A stretch of 64,000 bases of DNA from Trichomonas tenax (taxonomy: Eukaryota; Parabasalia; Trichomonadida; Trichomonadidae), in assembly GCA_023091735.1 (NCBI GenBank), contig JALKBU010000105.1, forward strand, positions 20,026-84,025, written 5' to 3'. Shown in pieces: positions 10,484-18,745 of the stretch. Position numbers and translations under genes: made by a program. A model generated the notes under the pieces. The model did no database searches, had not been told where the DNA came from, and saw only the letters and a program-made list of their open reading frames with translations. Every line of letters begins with the position of its first letter. Position 1 is the stretch's first letter.

Positions 10484-11449
10484 TTAGTTCTTTTCAGAAG
10501 CCATCTGCTCAAGAGCAGGGACCAGCTGCGGGAGAATTGTTGCAGGTGTTGATGATCCTAAGCATATAAAAGGCTCTGGATTTTGATTCATTGTCCTGGA
10601 ATACAGGAACGACCTCTTCTGGACTTTCGATATATCCTTCACCTCTGTATATCCAGTTGGCGCAGCAGTATAAAATTTATATTTTCCTTCTGCGAGTCTG
10701 ATAAATAAGTCATAGGCGGCACTGTTCTTTTTTGGATCTATCAATCGTAAAACAACGTCTGGCTCACTATAGAACGTAATTCCAAAAACTTCCATAACAG
10801 AGAAGATTGAACAGCGTGATAGGAAGTCTCTGGCGTGTGCTATTCTATTCTCAGAGATAGCGTATACCTTTATCGCACCAATCGCAGCTAAATCTGAACA
10901 TGACCTTATCCAATTCCAAGGTTTTGTTATTTTCGTGGCAATTTTCGATAACCCTTTCAGCTTTGTCTGAATTGTACGTTTTCCGACGTTGTCAATGCCT
11001 GTTATAACAATATCAAGTTGAGATTTATCTGTTTGATAGTTTTCTAAGAACTCTATGAGCGGATCGATGGATTGCTCCGCACACAGAGCGAATGTTTTAG
11101 CGATATTGCTGAAAACATGGAACCAAGATATAACAGATTCCCTTGGCGCCAAATCGATTTTATTTATTACGAAGAGTAAGTGATCTCCGAGTAAGTTATC
11201 ATAGGGTGCGTAGTGCCCAGTGAAAGGATTTCGAGCGTCTAAAACGAGAATAACGAAATCTGCATTTTTGAAATTTTTTAGATTATCGATGTAATTTTTG
11301 AATTCGACTTTTTCCATTGTTTCAGCAATTCGCCGAGCTTTGTCAGTCTTGTCTGTCGCCTTCCCTTTCTTCTTGCTGTAGTTCTTCTCGGAAAACATTG
11401 AATGTACAGTTTTTTCCCGCCAAAATTTCAATGGTTTATTATAGGTCAT
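10484..11449 (-). CDS. Circularly permuted GTPase, nucleostemin/GNL3-like
   Basis: 321 residues, ATG at 11449. The order of motifs is permuted as in the YlqF/RbgA, Nog2 and nucleostemin families: a family signature DARNPF at 71-76, then G4 NKID at 96-99, then the P-loop at 151-159 (GIDNVGKRT). These GTPases act in maturation and export of the large ribosomal subunit in the nucleolus. The basic N terminus (SEKNYSKKKGKATDKTDKAR) fits nucleolar RNA binding. The P-loop is atypical (GID in place of GxPN), and no DxPG (G3) motif is visible after it, so GTP hydrolysis may be weak. The C-terminal half is divergent. The protein is shorter than animal nucleostemin. Confidence 0.8.
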   Translation of the reverse strand: MTYNKPLKFWREKTVHSMFSEKNYSKKKGKATDKTDKARRIAETMEKVEFKNYIDNLKNFKNADFVILVLDARNPFTGHYAPYDNLLGDHLLFVINKIDLAPRESVISWFHVFSNIAKTFALCAEQSIDPLIEFLENYQTDKSQLDIVITGIDNVGKRTIQTKLKGLSKIATKITKPWNWIRSCSDLAAIGAIKVYAISENRIAHARDFLSRCSIFSVMEVFGITFYSEPDVVLRLIDPKKNSAAYDLFIRLAEGKYKFYTAAPTGYTEVKDISKVQKRSFLYSRTMNQNPEPFICLGSSTPATILPQLVPALEQMASEKN

Positions 11450-12019
11450 ATCAATTTTTTATGACCCTTGATTTCTTTACATTTTTGGATAATTTATGGC
11501 ATGTATATTCCAAGTACCACAAATTTTAAGATTTTGATGTCAAAATTTTGTTTTGATATGTCTTCCAATCTAATTTACTATCGTGGGTATACTTTCCATG
11601 GTATAGGCATGCTGATTTTAAAAGATTTTTAGATAATTTTAATGGTATTATTTTGCTCAATATTGAACATATTTGACTCAATTTAAACTTTACCAATGGA
11701 CTAAATTGCAGTTAAATATTTTATACTTTTGTTATTTTAGACTAACAATAATAATAACTAATTTTGGCAATATTTTTATAATTTTGACTCACGCATACTA
11801 TCTAAACAGCATATTCACAATCAGTGGTTTATAGTCTTATAGATATATTAAAAAATCATCTTTTAATATGTATGAATTTAAATATTGTTCTTAAGGCAAT
11901 CATACAAAACATTTATGCTTACCAATGTAATGAGACAAGGGGTTAAACTCTTTCCTAAATCGAGAAAAACTTGATCTTAATATAATCAAACGTTTTGTTT
12001 TAAGTCATTCAAACATGAA
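11450..12019. other. Spacer, nothing recognised
   Basis: AT-rich region upstream of the GTPase gene with no coding-like frame or repeat supported. Confidence 0.5.
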
Positions 12020-12300
12020 TCACTTGGACTGCTCTAGGATTGAACAAAGATTGGATCATCTGGGAATGCATTAGCTTTGCATTATGAAGCTTGAAGTTTA
12101 GCTGTTAAGTCCATAAGAAAGCATTCTTGGCCCTCAAACATTGCTTCAGCTAAATCAGTTAATTGAATTTGTTCTTGGTACTCATATGCTCTTTCTTAAC
12201 TTGAAGATTCTCAGCGCACTCAGCCGACTCCTTCTTTTATCTCCAAAATGAGTCTTAAGATTGCTCTTCAACTGTCTCTCTACAATTTTGGTCCGGTGAC
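12020..12300 (-). pseudogene. Relic of a coiled-coil protein gene
   Basis: On the reverse strand all three frames carry short coding-like stretches in a consistent order: VERQLKSNLKTHFGDKR, then ESAECAENLQVKKEHM, then QEQIQLTDLAEAMFEGQECF followed by LMDLTAKLQAS and, after a stop, CKANAFPDDPIFVQS. The texture is helical and coiled-coil-like. Frame changes and stops show decay. Parent family unknown. 12301-12542 behind it is plain spacer. Confidence 0.45.
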
Positions 12301-12542
12301 AAAATATTTATACAAAAAATGTCATCCCTAGTTTAAAATATTTTAGACCCTGAATTTACCATTGACAAAATATCAATTACAGCAATGAAATCATGTAAAT
12401 ATTTTTGGGAATATTATGCCTATAATAGAGAAGCACTGGAATGATGCAATACCATCCTACAATTTCGAGATAAGATGCGATGAAATATCTCGATTTTCAA
12501 CATTTTAAACAAACAATAAATAGAATATTTACAAAACAATAT

Positions 12543-13757
12543 CTAATATAAAAAGTTTGGAAACAGCCTTGTTGCAGGGTCATCGGGCTCGAATTCGACA
12601 GGTGTGACATTTGTTAGTGATGTTGGTCCCCAGAGAGTGATGTAATAGTCTACACCAGATGTAGCGAGTTGGAATGATTGTTGATGGACAGCAACGATGT
12701 TTGTATTTCCTTTATGATTGCGTTCAATACCGAAATCTCCTCCAACAACAGATCCTGTGTCTGGATCGTATATGTAGACTTTTCCGTCATCACTTCCGGA
12801 TATAACATAATCTCCGAGCCAATTGATGTATTTATCTGTCTGTATGGATTTGTGTTTAGTTAAGTTAATTGCTTCTTTTGTTTCTAAATCGATCACATGA
12901 CCGCATCCGAATCTGCATGTGACGGCAATTCGTGACCCTGTGGAGTCATATATTGCTCCAGTTACTGGAACATTGCGCGCATATTCTTGTTGCATAGAGA
13001 GTTTTATAGTTTTTGTTGTATTTCTCAAATCAACGATTCTAACACTGCTGTCACCACAGCCTGTACAAATAGTATGATTATCGAATGGATGAACGGAAAG
13101 CGAGTAAAGAGGAGCAGTAAAACTCGACATTAAAGTTCTTTGATCGCTAATTGGCTTCTGGATTGGACCTCCGCCTGCTCCTTGCGGCTGTAGGTTCTTC
13201 TTGTATAAGTTATCGATTAGGAATGGATATGCATCGTATTGATAGTCTGCATCTGTTAATAAAGGTTTCGTTTCAGAAATTCCGTTGTAATCGATTCTTG
13301 TATCAAATAACCTGAGTGTTCCATCGTATGATGTTGTCAAAAACGTCGTGAAATCGATCGGCTGAACAGCAGTTAACTTTTGAACAATGTGTGCAATGTA
13401 TTTCGTTGTTGTTGATGTTCCATTGTTGTTAATTTTCGTGACACATATATCAGCATCATTGGATCCTGAAACAAATGTGTCGTTTGTTAAGAAAGAAGCG
13501 CCAAAAACATTTGTAAAATGCGGTCTGGTACGAACAATCGGTTCTTTCGTTGTTCTCCCGGGCTCCCACATCCAAACACTTCCATCATCACATCCAGTTA
13601 ACAGTCTTTTGCCCGGATTATCGAATTGGCACGTATTTATACAGCCTTTGTGGCCTTGGAGCTGCGCAATGGACTTAAATCCGAAAGCCAAAGCTTTGCT
13701 TTTCATAAAATCGTTGATAAATTCTTCTCTATCATATAAATATGAAGAAAGATGCAT
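12543..13757 (-). CDS. WD40 repeat protein, DCAF8/WDTC1-like
   Basis: 404 residues from the ATG at 13757 (MHLSSYLYDREEF). The frame is open further upstream, but that part reads into promoter DNA and the mobile-element junction. About seven WD40 blades are visible: GHKGCINTCQFDNPGKRLL with GSVWMWE, GTLRLFDTR, SSVRIVDLRN, GKVYIYD, and a last blade ATSGVDYYITLWGP. Two blades end in D-x-R, the DDB1-contact box of CUL4-DDB1 ubiquitin-ligase receptors. The first and last blades resemble DCAF8/DCAF5/WDTC1. A substrate-receptor role is inferred from this. A mobile element starts only about 55 bp upstream of the ATG. Confidence 0.75.
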   Translation of the reverse strand: MHLSSYLYDREEFINDFMKSKALAFGFKSIAQLQGHKGCINTCQFDNPGKRLLTGCDDGSVWMWEPGRTTKEPIVRTRPHFTNVFGASFLTNDTFVSGSNDADICVTKINNNGTSTTTKYIAHIVQKLTAVQPIDFTTFLTTSYDGTLRLFDTRIDYNGISETKPLLTDADYQYDAYPFLIDNLYKKNLQPQGAGGGPIQKPISDQRTLMSSFTAPLYSLSVHPFDNHTICTGCGDSSVRIVDLRNTTKTIKLSMQQEYARNVPVTGAIYDSTGSRIAVTCRFGCGHVIDLETKEAINLTKHKSIQTDKYINWLGDYVISGSDDGKVYIYDPDTGSVVGGDFGIERNHKGNTNIVAVHQQSFQLATSGVDYYITLWGPTSLTNVTPVEFEPDDPATRLFPNFLY

Positions 13758-13765
13758 TTTTATGA

Positions 13766-13800
13766 TTTTAACATGTAAATTCAAGTATTTGACATGTAAA
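13766..13800. promoter_or_regulatory. Two promoter-like motifs before the WD40 gene
   Basis: TTTTAACATGTAAAT (13766-13780) and TTTGACATGTAAA (13788-13800, the reverse complement of TTTACATGTCAAA) lie 9-43 bp upstream of the ATG at 13757. They sit between the gene and the mobile-element junction at about 13812. Confidence 0.5.
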
Positions 13801-13811
13801 ACATGCATTTG

Positions 13812-14551
13812 ACAATTTTGTTGATTTCCCATATTCTTTAAAATGTTTTCTAATACTTAATGACTTCCAGTTATTAAAACATACACTATAAATTTTATCT
13901 TTATCTTTACATCTTTCATCATTTCCAATATATTTATATTTTAATTTAGTTTTAACATTTAAGTATTCATCAGCATTTAATACCTCACAATCTTCATTTT
14001 GGAACATCATTTTAATATTCTGGGTTATAATTTCTTCTATTCATTCTTTTTCCGCTTTTTGTTGGAACTTTACGGATGCAATAAATGGAAACACCATTTT
14101 CTTTTGGATTTTCAACAATTTTTATTTCATCTTCATCACATTTATGGGGTCTTTCACCTTTATTCCATCTATGCCACGTAATAGAAAATACTCGGCTCAT
14201 TGAGCCTGGACCCGAAGGGTCTTTACCTTTACATCTATAAATTAGTTCACTTTCACATCCTTTATATTCATTTATTAATTCACAACCTTCATTTTTAAAT
14301 TGTTCTTTAATCCATTCAGGATTTAAACGGCGCCTCGCGCCTGAGGAACGAAGTTCCGAACCACGACCTGAGCGAATTGAAATCTCTGAGTTGCTTATAT
14401 CTGTTTTAATAGGTGTTGAATCATTTTTTATTACATTTTCTTGACTCGAAGAGTCTGAACCCTTCCGGTTCTTAGATTTAATTAAAAAATCGTATTCATT
14501 TAATTGTTTAATACCCCATTTCTTCATAAGCTCAGGCGAAACGATTGCCAT
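13812..14551 (-). pseudogene. Mobile-element ORF with repeated Cys/basic domain, frameshifted
   Basis: The frame runs from ATG 14551 (MAIVSPELMKKWGIK) to a stop at 14012, right after NYNPEY. The coding sense resumes one base out of frame (MMFQNEDCEVLNADEY to about 13813). The intact relative at 14881-15237 has NPDYIK at this point, so a single base is missing near 14012-14016. The protein holds at least two copies of a domain of the form (F)xxEGCELxxEYKxxxxxLxYxCKG...FSxxWHxW, like the short treble-clef/zinc-ribbon-type repeats of some mobile elements and large DNA viruses. Most Cys pairs are not retained. Six short hairpins interrupt its coding sequence. The left end is cut abruptly next to the WD40 gene. 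Confidence 0.7.
14194..14471. repeat. Cluster of short perfect hairpins inside the element ORF
   Basis: Five 13-bp palindromes with 5-bp stems and 3-nt loops lie at 14194-14206 (GGCTC ATT GAGCC), 14209-14221 (GACCC GAA GGGTC), 14329-14341 (GGCGC CTC GCGCC), 14345-14357 (GGAAC GAA GTTCC) and 14443-14455 (GACTC GAA GAGTC). A sixth, looser one is at 14457-14471 (GAACC CTTCC GGTTC). All keep the reading frame readable and add Ser/Gly/Arg-rich residues. They are GC-rich within AT-rich DNA. Confidence 0.9.
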
Positions 14552-14575
14552 ATATATATAGATTATTTCATCCAA

Positions 14576-14701
14576 ATAAAAAAATTAAATTATTTTAAAA
14601 ATTAACTTAAAAAATAGTTGCTCGGAATTACAATATAAATATATATGTTGGAATACATCCTCTATATTTAGAATGGCAAGTAACCCCCTCTCTATACTAC
14701 T
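14576..14701. repeat. Mobile-element terminal repeat, copy 1
   Basis: It begins 25 bp upstream of the ATG of the ORF at 14551 and ends at the outer terminus, which reads inward as AGTAGTATAGAGAGGGGG. It aligns with the copies ending at 15379 and starting at 63877: a poly-A/T stretch with AAAAATTAACTT, a CTATAT-rich segment, then a CCCCC block and ACTACT. The TIR class is not identified. Confidence 0.65.
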
Positions 14702-14789
14702 AATCTCCCTCATCAAAATCATTCATAATTTTTGATAATTCTTGACGTGTAAACCCTAAAGACCTTAGATCAAATGTTTTATTTTTCAT
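14700..14789 (-). CDS. 29-codon ORF between the two element termini
   Basis: ATG at 14789 (rc of cat 14787-14789), stop at 14700-14702, overlapping the last bases of terminal repeat copy 1. It reads MKNKTFDLRSLGFTRQELSK and ends in an acidic NDFDEGD. It is well-formed helical protein text, possibly the surviving end of an element gene or a micro-ORF. No family is recognised. Confidence 0.3.
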   Translation of the reverse strand: MKNKTFDLRSLGFTRQELSKIMNDFDEGD

Positions 14790-14880
14790 TTATAGAGAAA
14801 TTAAAAAAATAAAAATAATATTTAACATTAAGTTTTTAAATCGTAAGAGTAAAACGTAGTTTTTCCTATATTTCCAGAAT

Positions 14881-15237
14881 CTACGCAAAAATGCAATCAA
14901 TTGGTATACTTGGCTCAAAAAATTTTGTTGATTTACCATATTCTTTAAAATGTTTTCTAATACCTAATGAATGCCAATTGTTATATGAAATTAAATAAAT
15001 TTTATCTTTGTCTTTACATCTTTCATCATTCCCAATATATTTATAACAAATTATTGATTTAGAGTTTTCATATTCTTCGGCATTCAATACCTCACAATCT
15101 TCTTTAATAAATATATGCTTTATGTAATCAGGATTTATCATTCTATAATATTGTTTATCTTTAAATCTTAAAATATAAACAGGTACTCCGTCATCAATAA
15201 CTCTTTCATCTATTTTATCACTTTTTATATTCGACAT
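14881..15237 (-). CDS. Mobile-element ORF, short relative of 13812-14551
   Basis: 118 codons, ATG at 15237, three bases inside terminal repeat copy 2. It has an N-terminal region (VPVYILRFKDKQYYRMINPD) and one copy of the repeat domain: EDCEVLNAEEYENSKSIICY, then KYIGNDERCKDKDKIYLISY and NNWHSLGIRKHFKEYGKST. The last segment is nearly identical to the end of the element gene at 13812-14551, so both come from one family. It lacks the hairpin inserts and the first domain copy. Function unknown; the domain is probably DNA-binding or nuclease-associated by analogy with similar viral and transposon repeats. Confidence 0.6.
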   Translation of the reverse strand: MSNIKSDKIDERVIDDGVPVYILRFKDKQYYRMINPDYIKHIFIKEDCEVLNAEEYENSKSIICYKYIGNDERCKDKDKIYLISYNNWHSLGIRKHFKEYGKSTKFFEPSIPIDCIFA

Positions 15238-15239
15238 TG

Positions 15240-15379
15240 TCCGCTGTTTATGTAAGAAATAAAAATTAAATAATAAAAAAATTAACTTAGTTTTTTCTCC
15301 ACTATATATATATTAGTTATTATCCCCACTATATATAATTACAAAAAGTGACATAAGACCCCCTTACATATACTACTTC
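15240..15379. repeat. Mobile-element terminal repeat, copy 2
   Basis: It runs from just before ATG 15237 to the outer terminus at 15379, reading inward as AGTAGTATATGTAAGGGGG. It contains the paired segments CCACTATATATATATTAG and CCCACTATATATAATTAC. It matches the inverted copy at the right edge of the window over about 120 bp. The element ends 110 bp before the ATG of the Rab gene. Confidence 0.8.
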
Positions 15380-15489
15380 CTTTTGTAAATGTTTCCAGTC
15401 AAAGTTAACTTTTCATGTTTGTTTGTTTCAGCTTTATAGACTGTATACATTCCAAAAATCGACAGAACCGATTTTTTTTATTTTTTTGG

Positions 15490-16068
15490 ATGGAGCCTCC
15501 ACAACAGACGCCACAAACGCGTATTGTTTTTATCGGCGACTCAGGCGTCGGAAAGACATCACTTATCTTCTTCGCTAAGAATAAAGTAGCCGAAGTCAAT
15601 GCTATTTCAACTATTGCATGTGGAATTACGAGATTTGAGGAAGATGTTGACGGAAAGAAAATCAAATTCCAATACTGGGATACTGCCGGACAAGACACAT
15701 TTAGAAATATCGTTCCAATGTATTTTAAAGGTGCTGATGCTGCAATATTAGTTTATTCAGTTGCAGATATAGACTCTTTCCATCATTTAAACGACTGGCT
15801 GGGCCTATTTATTGAGTCTACAAGACCTGATATTCCTGTTTTAGTTGTTGCTAATAAAATTGATATTGAAGAACGGCGTGTTGATGATGATGAAGGGCGA
15901 AAATGGGCTGTGGAAAGAGGATACCAGTTAATTTTCTCTTCTGCTCTGACTGGACAAAACGTGGAAATGATTACAGACTATGTTACACATAATTTCTGCA
16001 TTCCATCTATCAATGGAGAGAAACCAAAGTTGGTTTCTAAAGAAGAGCCCAAATCCGATTGTTGTTAA
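15490..16068 (+). CDS. Rab-family small GTPase
   Basis: 192 residues from ATG 15490 (MEPPQQTPQTRIVFIGDSGV). The frame is open 25 codons further upstream, but that stretch is a Phe-rich translation of a T-run and is probably leader. It has a P-loop GDSGVGKT, switch I Thr in STIACG, WDTAGQ in switch II, NKID in G4 and SSAL in G5. The C terminus SDCC is a double-Cys geranylgeranylation signal. The Gln of DTAGQ is present, so it should hydrolyse GTP. Rab proteins direct vesicle traffic, and the subclass cannot be fixed by eye. A mobile-element terminus lies about 110 bp upstream and may have replaced its distal promoter. Confidence 0.93.
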   Translation: MEPPQQTPQTRIVFIGDSGVGKTSLIFFAKNKVAEVNAISTIACGITRFEEDVDGKKIKFQYWDTAGQDTFRNIVPMYFKGADAAILVYSVADIDSFHHLNDWLGLFIESTRPDIPVLVVANKIDIEERRVDDDEGRKWAVERGYQLIFSSALTGQNVEMITDYVTHNFCIPSINGEKPKLVSKEEPKSDCC

Positions 16069-16612
16069 ATATAGATTAAATACGTTTGTGTTTCTAATTT
16101 GTTCTATTTCAACGCCTATGCTATATACAGCCATAGTATCATAAACATCACATTGATGGAATCAGATTCCAAAATATATATTATAAAATAAATATATTTT
16201 TCAACCTATATCAAGCTAATTTATGTACAGCGTATGACATAGGAATGCTGTTTTTATAGAGTAAAATATTTGTTATGCAATAAAAATTACGTTTTTCGAA
16301 ATATATCTTCATTATTGTTGTTAGAGCTCTAACACATATATTAAACATACAATAGAGTCAATATCTATAACATAAATTAGGAATTTTATAATATTTTTCA
16401 TTATGGCAACAAATATAATTCATGAATAATTCATTAAGCGTAACTGTATACAGTAATTTAGGTATAAATATCTCATTTACAAAGTAATTAATGGTGGTTT
16501 CGCGATCAATAAAATATGCAAAAATATGATCTAGTTAGTTTGAATCGAAAGCTAGATCACCAACGTAGCATAGAGTACTAACTGCTTTATGATTCGCTAT
16601 ACTTAGTGTGTC

Positions 16613-16750
16613 ATGTCGTAGATAATATGGTTGTCATCTTTGAATCCTTTCGTCGAAAAACTGAAATTCCGCAGCCCCAAGGCAAGAGCCTCATGCGGGT
16701 GGATATTATTACAATATCGACGCTTGGCATAATTATTCCTTTATGCGAAC
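16613..16750 (-). pseudogene. Possible Hsp70 gene relic
   Basis: In spacer 16069-17112 the reverse strand has a GC-richer island that reads CNNIHPHEALALG and, after about 20 residues, DDNHIIYDMT before a stop. Hsp70 proteins have NPDEAVAxG, then about 20 residues, then LLLDVTPLSLG, so order and spacing agree. There is no start codon and it is only about 45 codons long. The match is short and could be coincidence. The rest of the spacer shows nothing. Confidence 0.3.
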
Positions 16751-16906
16751 AATCATACTTTTTGCCTTATATAAAATTTTTCTGACACATAATAGAATAA
16801 AAAAAATATGTGCCACATAAATTCTTATAAAAATTGTACTATATTTAAGCTCTTAATGAATTGGTTAATCCAAAAATAAAGCAAAATAGTTTTGCTTTAT
16901 ATATTT

Positions 16907-16919
16907 TTTGACACGTAAA
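16907..16919. promoter_or_regulatory. TTTGACACGTAAA promoter-like motif
   Basis: A reverse-orientation member of the motif family, about 195 bp upstream of the clathrin light chain ATG. This is farther than the usual 20-70 bp. Confidence 0.35.
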
Positions 16920-17112
16920 TTATGGCATATTTGAAGAAAAATAAAAAACATTTTGAAGTAAAAAATCCGATATTTAGCGAGAAAGTGGATATAAAGAAGC
17001 GTTTAAAAAATAAAAAATTCACATTGTTAAAATTGTTTTTTATTCACAGAAAGTGAACGGTTGCACTCAAAATTCGATAAAGTCTGTTTGCAGTTTTGGA
17101 GGCCATTTACAA

Positions 17113-17640
17113 ATGGAATCTATGCTGAATGACAATAACAGTGACGACCTTTTTGGTGGCGGCTCTGCACCAGCCGGCAGCAATGATGGTGTCGCACAGC
17201 CAGAAAATCAAGAAGAATTAATCGGACAACCAGAAAACCAAGAAATCATCGAAAATCAACAACAAGACAACGAAGAGGACATTTACGCTGCCTACAACGA
17301 ACCAGCTGCTGAACCAGAAAAAATCTCTGCACTTATCGAGTGGCAGGAAAAGAAGAATGTCGAAATCTCAGAATTAGACAACAAAGAACAGGAAGATATA
17401 CAGATCTTGAGGCAGAAGGCAAACGATGATTTAACAGCACATTATAAAAAGCTTGAAGAAGCTCAGGAAAAGCGTAAGAATCATAACAAGGAGGTAGACG
17501 AGAACACAATCGCTTCTCTCCACGAACACCACGATAACAAGTGGGAGAGTGTTGTTAGCTATATCGATTTTAATCGCTCTGATTTACATACTAAGGATGT
17601 TTCCAGAATGAAGGGACTCCTTCTCCAGTTAAAGCACTAA
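17113..17640 (+). CDS. Clathrin light chain
   Basis: 175 residues from the ATG at 17113 (MESMLNDNNSDDLFGG). The frame is open upstream but only with a GTG. An acidic, Gln/Asn-rich head (DDLFGGG, AQPENQEELIGQPEN) is followed by a long heavy-chain-binding helix at about 75-140 (ISALIEWQEKKNVEISELDN). The end, WESVVSYIDFN followed by KDVSRMKGLLLQLKH, closely matches the animal light chain ending WERVAxLCDFN...KDVSRLRxVLxxLK. It binds the clathrin heavy chain hub and tunes coat assembly in endocytosis and Golgi sorting. Length is near that of yeast and animal light chains (about 230), slightly short at the N terminus. Confidence 0.88.
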   Translation: MESMLNDNNSDDLFGGGSAPAGSNDGVAQPENQEELIGQPENQEIIENQQQDNEEDIYAAYNEPAAEPEKISALIEWQEKKNVEISELDNKEQEDIQILRQKANDDLTAHYKKLEEAQEKRKNHNKEVDENTIASLHEHHDNKWESVVSYIDFNRSDLHTKDVSRMKGLLLQLKH

Positions 17641-17846
17641 CTTTTTATCTTATATATCCTAAACAAGCCAGGTTCTTTTCAACCTTTTTTTTTCAGATTT
17701 GATCTGGCATAAAAGATTATTTCTTTTTATAATTGGCCGATTCGCGAACAATCTTTTTAAGCATCACTCCAATACTCAACAATACTAAAGCTTTGGGTTA
17801 TAAAAACAAAACTAAACAAATTTAAGAAATAAAATACAAAAATATA

Positions 17847-18173
17847 TCAGTTTGGTATTACTGTTTGCTTGGATGATAACGAGAACTGGTCATTTCCTGA
17901 TAGGATGAGGGTTCGTAATTTTGATCTTAATTTTTTGTTATCTTTCATTTCGTTTGCCATATCTAAAAACATTTCCAACTTTTTGACTTTCTTCATCCTC
18001 TGTGTGTACGCATCAATTAGATCCAGTTTCAGCAAAGTTTCGGCATACGATAGTTTATTTTCTTTCTGTTTAATGTCTTTTATTTCAAGTAGCATCTCGG
18101 CTTCATCTGCCGTCAGACTTTTGTAGTAGGAACTGGATATAATGTTGTTGACTCTGTTCCATATCTCGCTCAT
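17847..18173 (-). CDS. Small helical/coiled-coil protein, unknown
   Basis: 108 residues, ATG at 18173, stop at 17847. Nearly all helix: IWNRVNNIISSSYYKSL, EMLLEIKDIKQKENKL, KKVKKLEMFLDMANEMKDN. It ends with a short polar tail. Size and texture resemble subunits of helical-bundle complexes (kinetochore, augmin, tether), but no family is recognised. It is convergent with the clathrin light chain gene, 206 bp apart. Confidence 0.65.
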   Translation of the reverse strand: MSEIWNRVNNIISSSYYKSLTADEAEMLLEIKDIKQKENKLSYAETLLKLDLIDAYTQRMKKVKKLEMFLDMANEMKDNKKLRSKLRTLILSGNDQFSLSSKQTVIPN

Positions 18174-18199
18174 TATTCTAAACTTCCTAATTTCTTAAA

Positions 18200-18617
18200 A
18201 CAGGGTCTAGACCCTTAAATATTTTAATTAGGGTCAATATACAACCCCTGTTATAATATAAAAAGGGGTTTGCATTTGAGTCATCTGTATTTCTCGAAAA
18301 AGTGACATGCTTACATATCAAAAATATCGTGTAAACAACAAAAATTTGACAAGTAAAATTATTTATTCCAATTTATAAGAAAGTTTAAACTTTCCTTCAT
18401 TTTTTCCTTCCACATTTCTACTACCTCATCTCGATTGCTGTAGATTCTTTGCTGAGAATGGAAGTAATTGATTGATTGCAGAAGGTATCTGCTGAGAATT
18501 GAGGTCATTGATTGGCTATAAAGTGGGACATGAAACACTATTTTTTAAAAAAAATAGGGGGAATATCTGTTTGAATTCAAATCATCAATTTTGCTAATTT
18601 GGGGTCTAAGACCCTGT
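18200..18617. mobile_element. Candidate MITE with short inverted ends
   Basis: ACAGGGTCTAGACCC starts at 18200, and its inverted counterpart (GGGTCTAAGACCCTGT) ends at 18617. Both ends contain a GGGTCT/AGACCC palindrome. The 418-bp interval holds no gene but has two imperfect copies of GCTGAGAATgga.GT.ATTGATTG at about 18450-18480 and 18490-18517. No clear target duplication was seen, so mobility is unproven. Confidence 0.35.
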
Positions 18618-18745
18618 ATAAAATATAAAATAAGAGGAGAAATACATTGAAATTTAAAATAGGGATTTGTAAAACATTCAATTACTAAAATGGGTGTTGT
18701 CCAAGAGCTATCAAAATTTAAAACGGCTACATTTTAGAATTCGTG

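Noticed and set aside
13768..13832. The frame upstream of the WD40 gene as its N terminus
   Set aside because: It translates promoter DNA and the mobile-element junction. The ATG at 13757 fits the domain start.
14443..14455. Hairpins as transcription terminators or riboswitches
   Set aside because: They lie inside an open frame, are very short and differ in sequence, so a coding-strand insert model fits better.
16640..16760. GC-rich hairpin (CCGCA ... TGCGG with an inner AGGC-AAGA-GCCT) as a structured RNA gene
   Set aside because: It fits no snRNA, RNase P, SRP or tRNA signature I can recognise, and the same bases read as Hsp70-like protein on the other strand.
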